Of a stretch of 64,000 nt of DNA, positions 28,661 through 38,391 are shown piece by piece (the stretch's first letter is position 1; each line of letters begins with the position of its first letter). Where the stretch lies: NCBI GenBank assembly GCA_019192445.1, contig JAHCMK010000008.1, positions 62,001-126,000 on the forward strand, in the 5' to 3' direction. This stretch comes from Oceanococcus sp. HetDA_MAG_MS8 (GTDB lineage Bacteria; Pseudomonadota; Gammaproteobacteria; Nevskiales; Oceanococcaceae). Under the pieces are notes generated by a model. The model had not been told where the DNA came from. It ran no database searches and was given only the letters and a program-made list of their open reading frames with translations. Made by a program: the position numbers and the translations under genes.

Positions 28661-29047
28661 TCAGGACAGAATGCCAATCCAGGTCAAGGCGGTCAGTACG
28701 GCCGCGCAAGCCAGCATGATTTTGCCGGTGCGGTTCACACTGTCGATGTCGAGTGCTCGGCCGGTATCCCAGACCAAATGCCGGACGCCGTTGCTCAGGT
28801 GATAAAACACCGAGAAGCTCCAGCCCATCAGCAGAAGCTGACCGAACCAGCTTGCGTAGAAGCCTTGCACGGCCGCGAAGGCTTCGGGGCCCTGAGCCGC
28901 AGCAATCAGCCAGCAAACCAAGCCGAAACTTCCCACCGCGTTTGCCACGCCGGTAGCGCGGTGAGAGATGGAGAGAACTGACGCAAGCTGCGGTTTATAT
29001 ACCTGGAGGTGCGGCGATAAAGGCCGCCCTTGGGTGTCAATAGCCAT
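28661..29047 (-). CDS. sdhC: Succinate dehydrogenase cytochrome b556 subunit C
   Basis: 128 residues with three membrane helices. RPLSPHLQVYKPQLASVLSI near the N-terminus and SISHRATGV are family hallmarks. The heme ligand histidine is in FYHLSNGVRHLVWDTG. The ribosome site AAAGGA is 4 bases from the ATG. It is the first of the four structural genes. Confidence 0.95.
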   Translation of the reverse strand: MAIDTQGRPLSPHLQVYKPQLASVLSISHRATGVANAVGSFGLVCWLIAAAQGPEAFAAVQGFYASWFGQLLLMGWSFSVFYHLSNGVRHLVWDTGRALDIDSVNRTGKIMLACAAVLTALTWIGILS

Positions 29048-29100
29048 GTTGTCCTTTTCCGGAAGTTGTAATCAGGTCGGGCAGACCGACGCTGCCGCGA

Positions 29101-30052
<952 letters not shown>

Positions 30053-30122
30053 GCCTGAGCAAGCGCATCCACCAGAGCTCAGGATTTGAGCCCCGGTGGC
30101 AACCGAATTTCACAAGGTGAGG

Positions 30123-31610
30123 TTAACCTGCCGGCTGCTCTGGACGCAGCTGCGGGAACAACAACACATCACGAATGGATGGCGCATCGGTGAGCAACAT
30201 CACCAGACGGTCGATACCGATGCCTTCTCCGGCCGTTGGGGGCATTCCGTACTCCAGAGCGCGAACATAATCGGCATCGAAGTACATCGCCTCATCATCC
30301 CCCGCGTCCTTGGCTTCAACTTGGGCCTGGAAGCGCGCTGCCTGATCTTCGGCATCGTTGAGCTCAGAGAACCCATTAGCGATTTCCCGCCCCGCAATGA
30401 AGAGTTCAAATCGATCCGTCAGTTCGCGGTTGGAATCGGACGAACGGGACAATGGAGAGACTTCAGCCGGGTAGCCATAAACAAAAGTCGGTTGCAACAA
30501 GCGATGCTCTACCGTCTCTTCAAACAGCTCTAGCTGAAGTTTGCCCACACCACCGGAGGGCACTTTCAGATTGCGCTCCTTCAATGCGGCCTCCAAGACC
30601 TCGCGGCTCTCTAAGTCGGCCTGCGCCAAGTCGGGATTAAATTCGCGAATGGCTTCACGTAAGTCCAGCCGCCGGAAGGTCGCGCCAAAGTCGATGGCCT
30701 CGCCCTGGTAATTCACCACCGTGGTGCCAAGCACATCACTACAGATGCGCCGTAATAAACCCTCTGTGAAAGTCATCAGGTCTTCGAAATCGGCCCAGGC
30801 GCAATAGAACTCCACCATGGTGAACTCGGGGTTGTGCCGCGTGGAGAGTCCTTCATTGCGAAAGTTGCGATTGATCTCAAATACCCGATCAAAGCCGCCA
30901 ACGATTAATCGCTTCAAATACAGCTCTGGTGCAATACGCAGGTACATTTGCGTATCAAGCGCGTTGTAATGCGTGCTAAACGGCCGTGCCGCCGCGCCGC
31001 CAGGTAGCGGATGCAGCATCGGCGTTTCCACCTCTAGGTAGCCGGCCTCCTCAAAAATGCGGCGCATGCTGCCAATAACCCGGGAGCGCACCTTGAATTG
31101 ATCCCGAACCTGGGGATTCATAATCAGGTCTACATAGCGCTGCCGGTAGCGCGTTTCGGTATCCGTGAGTCCCGCCCATTTTTCGGGCAGCGGACGCAAG
31201 GACTTCGTCGCGAGCTCCCAGCTCTCGACGCGGAGCGTGAGCTCGCCAAGCTTGGTGCGGTAAAGACTACCGCGCACCCCGATGATGTCACCGATGTCCA
31301 GGGCCTTGAAGGCTTTATAGTTATCGACGCCGAGCTGGTCCCGCTCAAAACTGATCTGCAAGCGTCCGGCGCTATCTTGTAGCTGGCAGAAACTGAGCCG
31401 CCCCATGACGCGTTTAAGCATCAGGCGCCCGGCGAGTGCGAATGTCCCCGCAGCCTCTAGCGCCTCGGCGTCCGCCTCAGAAAACCGTTCACTGAGCTCC
31501 AGCGTGGTTGCATCGGGCCGCCAGCCATTGGGAAACAAAAAACCTTGCTCACGCAACTGGGACAGCTTCTCCCGACGCGCTGCAATGAGTTTATTGTCCT
31601 GTTCGGCCAT
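30123..31610 (-). CDS. lysS: Lysyl-tRNA synthetase, class II
   Basis: 495 residues. It charges tRNA-Lys. The N-terminal OB fold is followed by class II motifs: motif 2 around [20 protein letters not shown] and motif 3 [12 protein letters not shown]. The ORF is open 48 codons upstream across prfB; the ATG at 31610 overlaps the prfB TAA as TAATG, giving the conserved prfB-lysS coupling and the right length. Confidence 0.96.
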   Translation of the reverse strand: MAEQDNKLIAARREKLSQLREQGFLFPNGWRPDATTLELSERFSEADAEALEAAGTFALAGRLMLKRVMGRLSFCQLQDSAGRLQISFERDQLGVDNYKAFKALDIGDIIGVRGSLYRTKLGELTLRVESWELATKSLRPLPEKWAGLTDTETRYRQRYVDLIMNPQVRDQFKVRSRVIGSMRRIFEEAGYLEVETPMLHPLPGGAAARPFSTHYNALDTQMYLRIAPELYLKRLIVGGFDRVFEINRNFRNEGLSTRHNPEFTMVEFYCAWADFEDLMTFTEGLLRRICSDVLGTTVVNYQGEAIDFGATFRRLDLREAIREFNPDLAQADLESREVLEAALKERNLKVPSGGVGKLQLELFEETVEHRLLQPTFVYGYPAEVSPLSRSSDSNRELTDRFELFIAGREIANGFSELNDAEDQAARFQAQVEAKDAGDDEAMYFDADYVRALEYGMPPTAGEGIGIDRLVMLLTDAPSIRDVLLFPQLRPEQPAG

Positions 31611-32705
31611 TACAGGCCCTCCTTTAAACTGGCTTCGAGAAACATATTGAGATCGCCGTCCAACACGGCTTGGGTATTCCCCACTTCTACACCTGTGCGC
31701 AGGTCTTTGATGCGGGACTGGTCCAACACGTACGAGCGAATCTGACTGCCCCAACCAATATCCGACTTACTATCTTCGAGCTCCTGAGCAGCCGAGTTGC
31801 GTTTTTGCATCTCCAGCTCATAGAGCTTGGCCTGCAACTGCTTCATGGCCGAGGCCTTGTTTTTGTGTTGGGAACGGTCGTTCTGGCACTGCACCACGAT
31901 GCCAGACGGCATATGAGTGATCCGCACGGCAGACTCGGTGCGGTTCACGTGCTGACCACCGGCGCCAGACGCCCGATACACATCGATGCGCAGGTCTGAA
32001 GGATCAATGTCGACTTCAAAACTGTCATCGATCTCCGGCGCAACGAATACCGCGGCAAAGGAGGTATGCCGACGAGCGCCGGAATCAAAGGGGGATTTAC
32101 GAACCAAGCGGTGAACGCCTGTTTCCGTACGGAGCCAGCCATAAGCGTAATCCCCGCGCATATGAATGGTGGCGCTTTTGATCCCAGCAACCTCACCGGC
32201 GCTGACCTCAATGAGCTCGACGTCTAAACCTTGGCGCTCGCCCCAGCGCAAGTACATGCGCAGTAGCATCTCCGCCCAATCCTGGGCTTCGGTACCACCA
32301 CTACCCGCCTGAATGTCCACATAGGCACTGGCAATATCCTGCTCGCCGGAGAACATCCGGCGGAACTCTAACTGCGCGACCAAGTTCTCGACCGTATCCA
32401 GCTCAGCGATAACGTCCTCTATGACAGAAGCATCATCGTCCGCCATAGCCATATCGAATAGCTCACTCGCATCGCTCAGGCGCTGAGTGGACTCGCGCAG
32501 GGGCTTGACCTGCGCTTCAACGCGCGCCAGCTGCCGGCCCACCTCTTGGGCTTTGTCGGGATCATTCCAAAGCTCCGGATCACCCTGCTCCGCCTGCAAC
32601 TCTTCCAGCTGTTCGACGAGTTGAGGGTAGTCAAAGGTAGCCCCGCAAGGCGTCTATGCGTCCTTGCAGGGCTGTCATTCTCTCTTTTATCTGGCCGGTT
32701 TCCAT
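31610..32705 (-). CDS. prfB: Peptide chain release factor 2, programmed +1 frameshift
   Basis: 364 residues after frameshift. RF2 reads UAA and UGA. The first 24 codons start at 32705 ([15 protein letters not shown] and so on) and end RGYL followed by in-frame TGA (32631-32633). CTT TGA C is the classic slip site, and the +1 frame continues [12 protein letters not shown] into the main ORF. A GGGG lies just upstream of the slip codon as the Shine-Dalgarno-like stimulator. RF2's recognition motif SPF ([12 protein letters not shown]) and the catalytic GGQ ([15 protein letters not shown]) are present. Confidence 0.96.
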
Positions 32706-32794
32706 GGTCTTCTCAGCTGGAGTCTGGGGTGTGCTGCTGCACCGCCGGCGCATCAACACTGCTCACTGACACCCGCAATATCTGTCAGGCCGCG

Positions 32795-32800
32795 TATAGT
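32795..32800 (+). promoter_or_regulatory. Candidate -10 box upstream of the first OmpA-like gene
   Basis: TATAGT matches the -10 consensus at 5 of 6 positions in the prfB/ompA divergent gap. No acceptable -35 is found at 16-18 nt, so this is weak. Confidence 0.25.
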
Positions 32801-32895
32801 AGGGGAGTGGGCGCCGTTTCGCTGACAATCAGCGGACACTTGGGGGCGCAACGGTCGAAGAATTCGGTGACATTTTGGGGAGCACGACAACAATC

Positions 32896-34248
32896 ATGCG
32901 GCGATTGATTACCCTGATGGGCCTGTGGGCAACAGTGATGAGCGTGCCGCTGTGGGCCCAGGACGAGCAACGTGACCAGCGTTTCTACATCGGTGCACAG
33001 GCACAATATTGGATTGTTGACGAGGATCGGCGCCTTGACGACGCTACAGGGTACTCCCTGAGCCTAGGCAAGATACTCGGACGAGGCAGTAATCTCGAGT
33101 TCAGCGCCGACTTCGTCCGTACATCTCCTGATGCCGACGCTGAGTCCGACACCCTCCTGCAGTCTCTGGGCCTAGGCTTGGTCATGTTTCCTAGCCGCGA
33201 CACTCTTCCCTGGTACGTACTAGCGCGCTATGCCCGCGGCAACACACGCGTCAACGAAGACTCTGCCAATGAAGAGGAATTTGAGTCCGACCAGTTCGAC
33301 CTGGGTTTAGGCTATCTGCTGGGCCTGGGCAATTGGCCAGTTTTCGGCAACGGCCCTGCCCTCCGTTTTGAAGCACGCTACCGCTTCGACAAATATCGTG
33401 AGAGCGAGGCCCGCGGTTACTCTGCCGCAATCGGAATCGACGAGCAGCGCAGCTTCCACGATTATCTTATTGGTGTCGGCATCCAGGTGCCCATCGGCCC
33501 GGACCCAAATGCGCGCAAGCCATTGGAAGAGCGCGAAGCCAGTGAGGTTGTTGTTGTTCCGGTCAGCGATAGCGATGGTGATCAGATACCCGACAACCAA
33601 GATCAATGCCCAAACTCCCCGGCTGGTAGCCGGGTTGACGTCAACGGCTGCGAGCGTGACGATGACAACGACGGCGTAGCGAACTCGGCGGACTCTTGCC
33701 CCAATACCCGTGAAGGCGCGCCGGTAGATGGCCGAGGCTGCGCGCCAGACGCTGACCAAGATGGCATCTTGAACACTCAAGACGCCTGCCCCGACACACC
33801 ACGTGGCGCTCCGGTTCTGGCCGATGGCTGCGCGATTGCCGGTGATTGCCGCACCCCGCAGCCCGGTCAAGCCATTGATGGACGCGGCTGCGCTGCGCAA
33901 GATGGTCTGATACTCAAGGGAGTGAACTTTGTGGTCAATTCCAGTGACCTCACCGCTGCCGCGCAACGTCAACTAGACCGTGTAGCCGGCGCTCTCGCTG
34001 GCAGTCGGGGCCTGAGTTTCGAGGTCGCTGGCCACACGGACAACAGTGGCGATGCTCAAGACAACCTCAAACTATCAGAAGCCAGAGCCATCGCAGTGAA
34101 GAACTACCTCGTTGATCAGGGTGTAAGCGCGTCCATGCTCCGGGCACGTGGCTATGGCGAACAACAACCGATTGCCAGCAACCAAACGGCCCGAGGCCGT
34201 GAGATCAATCGACGAGTGGAATTAAGAACACAACCCGTCAAAAGGTAG
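32896..34248 (+). CDS. OmpA-family outer membrane protein with thrombospondin type 3-like repeats
   Basis: 450 residues. A signal peptide (MRRLITLMGLWATVMSVPLW, cleaved near AQ) precedes an N-terminal beta-barrel (about 25-210) with alternating aromatic strands such as FYIGAQAQYWIV. Then come Asp-rich calcium-binding-type repeats (DSDGDQIPDNQDQCPNSPAG, DDDNDGVANSADSCPNT, DADQDGILNTQDACPDTP) and a C-terminal OmpA peptidoglycan-binding domain with VAGHTDNSGDAQDN and GREINRRVEL. A fourth, degenerate repeat (GDCRTPQPGQAIDGRGC) lacks most Asp ligands. A TTG at 32875 is also in frame. It lies next to a second gene of the same design. Confidence 0.88.
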   Translation: MRRLITLMGLWATVMSVPLWAQDEQRDQRFYIGAQAQYWIVDEDRRLDDATGYSLSLGKILGRGSNLEFSADFVRTSPDADAESDTLLQSLGLGLVMFPSRDTLPWYVLARYARGNTRVNEDSANEEEFESDQFDLGLGYLLGLGNWPVFGNGPALRFEARYRFDKYRESEARGYSAAIGIDEQRSFHDYLIGVGIQVPIGPDPNARKPLEEREASEVVVVPVSDSDGDQIPDNQDQCPNSPAGSRVDVNGCERDDDNDGVANSADSCPNTREGAPVDGRGCAPDADQDGILNTQDACPDTPRGAPVLADGCAIAGDCRTPQPGQAIDGRGCAAQDGLILKGVNFVVNSSDLTAAAQRQLDRVAGALAGSRGLSFEVAGHTDNSGDAQDNLKLSEARAIAVKNYLVDQGVSASMLRARGYGEQQPIASNQTARGREINRRVELRTQPVKR

Positions 34249-34288
34249 GCTTCGATTGGCGAACCATCCACAAAAATGAGTAATGAAA

Positions 34289-34317
34289 TTGGTAAGCGTG
34301 AAAAACAAACGTATACT
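34289..34317 (+). promoter_or_regulatory. Sigma70 promoter for the second OmpA-like gene
   Basis: TTGGTA (34289-34294), a 17-nt spacer and TATACT (34312-34317), 39 nt upstream of the ATG. The -10 matches 5 of 6 and the -35 4 of 6 positions. Confidence 0.65.
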
Positions 34318-34356
34318 CTCCGGCATAGGTCAAAACACACTTGGGAGTTCGAAACC

Positions 34357-35490
34357 ATGATGACGATGCGTGCAGTCCTGCCGTTGGCTGGAGCGCTGCT
34401 AATGACGAGTTTGCCTTCAATGGCGTCGGCTGCGGATGGCGGATGGAGCCTACTGGGCTTTGGACAGTTCACCAATGCAGACGATAGAGGCCCGTCTACC
34501 GACGAGGGTATTGGCTTCCGAATTGGACTGGAAAAAGAAATCTCTTCCTGGTTGGCCTTACAGGGATACATGGGCTACCAGGAATTTGAGGCTGATTCTG
34601 CCGGAGGACTCTCTCAGGATGAGTATGCTGCGGGTCTGGACTACAAGTTCAACGTCATCCCAAAGCTAGGCAAACTTGAGCCTTTCCTCATCGCAGGCAT
34701 CGGGGTTGCAAGAACTGCTGACGTCACAGCGCCGAATTCCGTGTCGAACGATTTATTTTGGCAGGCCGGTGCTGGTGCGAGCTACCGAATCAGTGACTCC
34801 CGGTTCAAGCTCACAGGCGACATCAAACACCGTGCCTTGTACTTTGACGAGAATAGAGGCCAACAAGACCCTCATGAAGAAATTCTGAGCCTTGGTGTTT
34901 CTTACGATCTCGGCGCTCCACCTAAGGTCATCGTGGTTGGCGCTAAAAGCGCAGATGGTGACGCTGACTCGGATGGAGTTCCTGACAGCTTAGATCGCTG
35001 CCCAGGAACAGCTCCAGGGACAGCCGTTGATGCCTATGGCTGCGCCGTTAGCAGTGTCGGTGACTCAGACGGCGACGGCATTCCGGATAACATGGACCGC
35101 TGCCCGAACACTCCTGCTGGAACTCCAGTCGATGGCGAGGGTTGCCCGGCGCCTGAAACCGTAGTCATTTACTTCGCCTTCGATTCTGCCGAACTCAATG
35201 GCGCCGCCCGCAAGGCGCTGGACGTAGTCGCAAGCAACCTCGCCCAACGGAGTTACGTTGTGGCTATTGCAAACGGGCACGCGGACCGTACTGGTACTGA
35301 GGCGTACAACCAAGACCTATCGCAGCGGCGGGCCAAAGCTGTCGCTTCTTACCTCAGTGCTCAAGGCGTTGCAGATAATCAACTCCGTACCCGTGCCTTC
35401 GGTGAAACCCGCCCTGTGAACGCTGGAGAAACGCCAGAACAACGCGCACGCAACCGTCGGGTAGAAATCAACCTGGTTGAAGAGCGCTAG
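34357..35490 (+). CDS. OmpA-family outer membrane protein with two calcium-type repeats
   Basis: 377 residues. A signal peptide (MMTMRAVLPLAGALLMTSLP, ending MASA-A) precedes a beta-barrel (about 26-205) with GFRIGLEKEISSWLALQGYM. Two Asp-rich repeats (DADSDGVPDSLDRCPGTAPG and DSDGDGIPDNMDRCPNTPAG) follow, then an OmpA C-domain with HADRTGTEAYNQDLSQRRAK and ARNRRVEINL. The ribosome site GGGAG is 9 bases before the ATG at 34357; the ORF opens earlier at 34276 without one. It has its own promoter and a strong terminator, so it is a separate unit from the OmpA gene before it. Confidence 0.9.
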   Translation: MMTMRAVLPLAGALLMTSLPSMASAADGGWSLLGFGQFTNADDRGPSTDEGIGFRIGLEKEISSWLALQGYMGYQEFEADSAGGLSQDEYAAGLDYKFNVIPKLGKLEPFLIAGIGVARTADVTAPNSVSNDLFWQAGAGASYRISDSRFKLTGDIKHRALYFDENRGQQDPHEEILSLGVSYDLGAPPKVIVVGAKSADGDADSDGVPDSLDRCPGTAPGTAVDAYGCAVSSVGDSDGDGIPDNMDRCPNTPAGTPVDGEGCPAPETVVIYFAFDSAELNGAARKALDVVASNLAQRSYVVAIANGHADRTGTEAYNQDLSQRRAKAVASYLSAQGVADNQLRTRAFGETRPVNAGETPEQRARNRRVEINLVEER

Positions 35491-35523
35491 TAAACGCTCA
35501 GCGCTAATCAGCGCTCAGATTAG

Positions 35524-35549
35524 AAGCCGCCCCTCGGGGCGGCTTTTTT
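35524..35549 (+). terminator. Rho-independent terminator after the second OmpA-like gene
   Basis: A GC-rich stem AGCCGCCCC/GGGGCGGCT with a tight loop, followed by TTTTTT on the plus strand, 34 bases past the stop. Confidence 0.9.
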
Positions 35550-35737
35550 GTGCGTATCGTTATATAGCTGGCAACTCGGCCCCGCGAAGCTGGCCGCTTA
35601 CGCAAAACCATCCTCCGCGGCATGAGAATGGCCTTCCCTGCTTGAGAGGCAATACGGCGGTGGGCATAGGCGTTTCGCGCAGGGCCACGCGCATGGTCTT
35701 AGGCGTCCTTTGATGCCTGAGCCTGAGTCGTGCTCAC

Positions 35738-35763
35738 AAAAAAGGGGGCCGAAGCCCCCTTTT
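35738..35763 (-). terminator. Rho-independent terminator of the aldolase gene, possibly bidirectional
   Basis: A 10-bp stem (35740-35749 with 35754-35763) closed by a CGAA tetraloop, with T6 on the minus strand side and T4 on the plus side. It sits about 31 bases after the fba stop. Confidence 0.85.
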
Positions 35764-35794
35764 GAGTGTTACTGTAAGATGACAGCAGGCATCC

Positions 35795-36814
35795 CTACTG
35801 AGCAGCCTCCATATCGGCGGAGTATTCGCCGCGAACCGCTGCAGAGTTGCATCTGGCGCGATGCGCAAAGGCCGTTTGTGCTGCCTGCACATTCTCCGAT
35901 TGACCGCACCAAGCCTTGAGGGCACTGGCCTGCAGGGCACGGCCATAAGAGAAGGACAGTACCCAGGGGTGATCCCCAAGCTTGTTCATGGCATCCAAGT
36001 GCGCCGTCGCTAGCTCATCGGACTGTCCACCTGAAAGGAATACGATGCCAGGCACAGCGGCGGGCACATAACGCTTCAAGGTACGTACGGTAGCGGCAGC
36101 GACAGCCTCTACGTCCGCCTGTTCAGGGCAATCACTGCCGCTGATGACCATGTTGGGCTTAAGCAACATGCCTTCTAAAGCAACGCCCTGAGCATCCAAC
36201 TGCGCAAAAACCGCGCCAAGCGTTGCACTGGTGACGTCTTCGCACACATCAATGCTGTGGTCACCATCCATGAGCACTTCAGGCTCCACGATGGGGACAA
36301 TGCCCTGTTCTTGGCAAAGGGCGGCATACCGCGCAAGAGCGTGAGCATTGGCCTCAATACAGGCTCCAGTGGGAAGCTCGTCACTAATGCGAATCACCGC
36401 ACGCCACTTAGCAAACCTAGCGCCGGCCTCCCTGTAGGCCTGCAAACGCTCGCGCAAACCATCCAAACCCTCTGTGATGGTCTCGCCCGGGCATAGCGCC
36501 ATGGGCTTAGCGCCCTTGTCGACCTTAATGCCCGGGATCACGTCACGGCTGGCCAACAGCTTTGGAAAAGGCGTGCCGTCGGAGCTCGCTTGATAAAGAG
36601 TTTCTTCGAACAAGATGACACCGCTGATGGTTGATTCCAAATCGGGAGCGGTGAACAACATATCCCGGTAAGCCCGGCGATTTTCTTCCGTAGACTCAAG
36701 GTCAATACTCGCGAAACGCTTGGTGATGGTGCCGGTGCTTTCATCGGCAGCCAAAATACCGCGCGAAGCATTCACCAAAGCGCGAGCAGTGCTGTTCAGC
36801 TCCTCGAGGTTCAT
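35795..36814 (-). CDS. Fructose-bisphosphate aldolase, class I
   Basis: 339 residues. It interconverts fructose 1,6-bisphosphate with glyceraldehyde 3-phosphate and dihydroxyacetone phosphate by a Schiff base. It is the animal/plant-like class I form: GILAADESTGTITKRF near the N-terminus, KWRAVIRI, VEPEVLMDGDHSI, the Schiff-base lysine in GMLLKPNMV, and FLSGGQSDELAT. Most gammaproteobacteria rely on class II enzymes, so this form may be acquired or lineage-specific. It is monocistronic with its own terminator. Confidence 0.95.
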   Translation of the reverse strand: MNLEELNSTARALVNASRGILAADESTGTITKRFASIDLESTEENRRAYRDMLFTAPDLESTISGVILFEETLYQASSDGTPFPKLLASRDVIPGIKVDKGAKPMALCPGETITEGLDGLRERLQAYREAGARFAKWRAVIRISDELPTGACIEANAHALARYAALCQEQGIVPIVEPEVLMDGDHSIDVCEDVTSATLGAVFAQLDAQGVALEGMLLKPNMVISGSDCPEQADVEAVAAATVRTLKRYVPAAVPGIVFLSGGQSDELATAHLDAMNKLGDHPWVLSFSYGRALQASALKAWCGQSENVQAAQTAFAHRARCNSAAVRGEYSADMEAAQ

Positions 36815-36900
36815 CAGGGCTCTCTCCTAAAAATCGTAGTTGTCGGGCGTGATTCAAAATCGCCAGGCGGTCGCGTTTCACCAGTGGCGCTAAGCCAAAC

Positions 36901-36990
36901 TGGCGGAGAGGGTGGGATTCGAACCCACGAAGGGCGTAAACCCTTGGCGGTTTTCAAGACCGCTGCATTCAACCGCTCTGCCACCTCTCC
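36901..36990 (-). tRNA. tRNA-Ser (TGA)
   Basis: A 90-nt class II tRNA with encoded CCA. The acceptor is GGAGAGG/CCTCTCC with discriminator G. The anticodon loop CTTGAAA carries TGA, and there is a long variable arm. It sits alone between the aldolase and pdxH. Confidence 0.95.
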
Positions 36991-37064
36991 GACCTGGACC
37001 GTAACGGCGCGGTCGCCGTCAGGCGGCATAGAATACCTCTATCGCTCGTAAATTTCGAAGTCTT

Positions 37065-37694
37065 ATGTCCAGAACGATCAACCGCCTGAATGAAGAACGC
37101 TTTGAAAACCCGCCAGAACAGCCGTTTTCATGGGTTCAGGACTGGTTAGAGCAAGCGAAAACCGCAGACCTACTCGAGCCCACTGCGATGAATTTAGCCA
37201 CCTTGGATGCGCAAGGGCGGCCGGCGAACCGGGTAGTGCTGTGCAAAGGCTTTGCCGACAACGAAGTGCACTTCTACACCAATTACAGTGGCCGCAAGGG
37301 TCAGGAGCTGCTCAAAACGCCCACAGCAGCCTTGTGTTTTTGGTGGGATCAATTAGATCGGCAAATTCGACTGCAGGGTCGGGTACGACAACTTCCAGCG
37401 GCCGAGAGCGACGCCTACTTTGCCTCCAGACCCCGTGGCTCTCAGCTGGGGGCATGGGCATCGGATCAAAGCCGGCCCATCGCATCGCGGCGCGCCATGG
37501 AAGAGCGCTACGCGCAGATCGAAGAACGCTTCACTGGGGTGGACTCCATCCCCCGCCCTCCGCATTGGGGCGGTTTTGCGCTGAGCGCAGACTGGGTAGA
37601 GCTTTGGCAAGGCCAGGCCAACCGCTTTCACGACCGCGTAACCTACACACGGCAAAGCGATGCCAGCTGGAGCATAGAACGCCTGCAGCCCTAA
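37065..37694 (+). CDS. pdxH: Pyridoxine/pyridoxamine 5'-phosphate oxidase
   Basis: 209 residues. An FMN enzyme that makes PLP from PNP or PMP, the step after PdxJ. Signatures include EPTAMNLATLDAQGRPANR, FYTNYSGRKGQEL, SRPRGSQLGAWASDQS and the C-terminal ELWQGQANRFHDRV. Normal length. It is convergent with folA. Confidence 0.95.
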   Translation: MSRTINRLNEERFENPPEQPFSWVQDWLEQAKTADLLEPTAMNLATLDAQGRPANRVVLCKGFADNEVHFYTNYSGRKGQELLKTPTAALCFWWDQLDRQIRLQGRVRQLPAAESDAYFASRPRGSQLGAWASDQSRPIASRRAMEERYAQIEERFTGVDSIPRPPHWGGFALSADWVELWQGQANRFHDRVTYTRQSDASWSIERLQP

Positions 37695-37763
37695 TCACGA
37701 TCTAAGCCGCGGCAAAGGCTCGTACACGGGCGAACTGCAATGTCTGGCACGTCACTGGCTGCA

Positions 37764-38255
37764 TCAGCCCCGGCGCAGCCAGGTTTCAAAGTCCATCGCG
37801 TGGGCGTTATTGGCATCGGCCGGATAGTGCTCGCAGCTTAGCCTCTGAAATTCATCCATATTGGGGCGGAACCACGTATCGCCTTCGGGGTTAGCGTGGA
37901 TTCGCGTCCACTCCAAGCGCTGCACCCATGGCCAGAGCTCGCTATAGATTTGGCCACCACCAATGAGAAAAGCGGAATCACCCAGAAGCTCTCCAAGACC
38001 TTGAATGTCACGCACCACATCAACCCCGTCTGCGGACCAGTTCTGTTGACGGGTGAGCACGATGTTGCGCCTGTTCGGCAGGGGCTTACCCAGGCTGTCG
38101 AATGTGTTTCTACCCATCACGACCGTGCCGCCTTGGGTCAAGGCTTTGAAATGCTGAAGGTCGGCCGGTTGGCGCCAAGGCATCTGTCCATTGAAACCAA
38201 TCACATCGTTTTGGGCGCTCGCGACCACAGCGGTCAATGGGGGCAGCTCTATCAT
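37764..38255 (-). CDS. folA: Dihydrofolate reductase
   Basis: 163 residues. It reduces dihydrofolate with NADPH. The N-terminal VVASAQNDVIGFNGQMPW includes the flexible loop and Trp. The catalytic acid position is D in PADLQHFKALT, and VVMGRNTFDSLGKPLPNR and FLIGGGQIYSE complete the NADPH and substrate sites. It is divergent from the photolyase gene. Confidence 0.95.
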   Translation of the reverse strand: MIELPPLTAVVASAQNDVIGFNGQMPWRQPADLQHFKALTQGGTVVMGRNTFDSLGKPLPNRRNIVLTRQQNWSADGVDVVRDIQGLGELLGDSAFLIGGGQIYSELWPWVQRLEWTRIHANPEGDTWFRPNMDEFQRLSCEHYPADANNAHAMDFETWLRRG

Positions 38256-38391
38256 GAGTTTGCTCGGTGTAGGAATAAGAACCCATCCGGGGTGCTCAGG
38301 GTCGCAAGCTTAGACGAGAAGCTCGACAGGGGTCGGGATTTGGTCATCACTATGGGCGTGGACCATCACAATGAACAACGGAGGATCGAGC

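Noticed and set aside
36814-37029. 71-codon minus-strand ORF over tRNA-Ser
   Set aside because: It translates the tRNA gene itself, a common spurious call.
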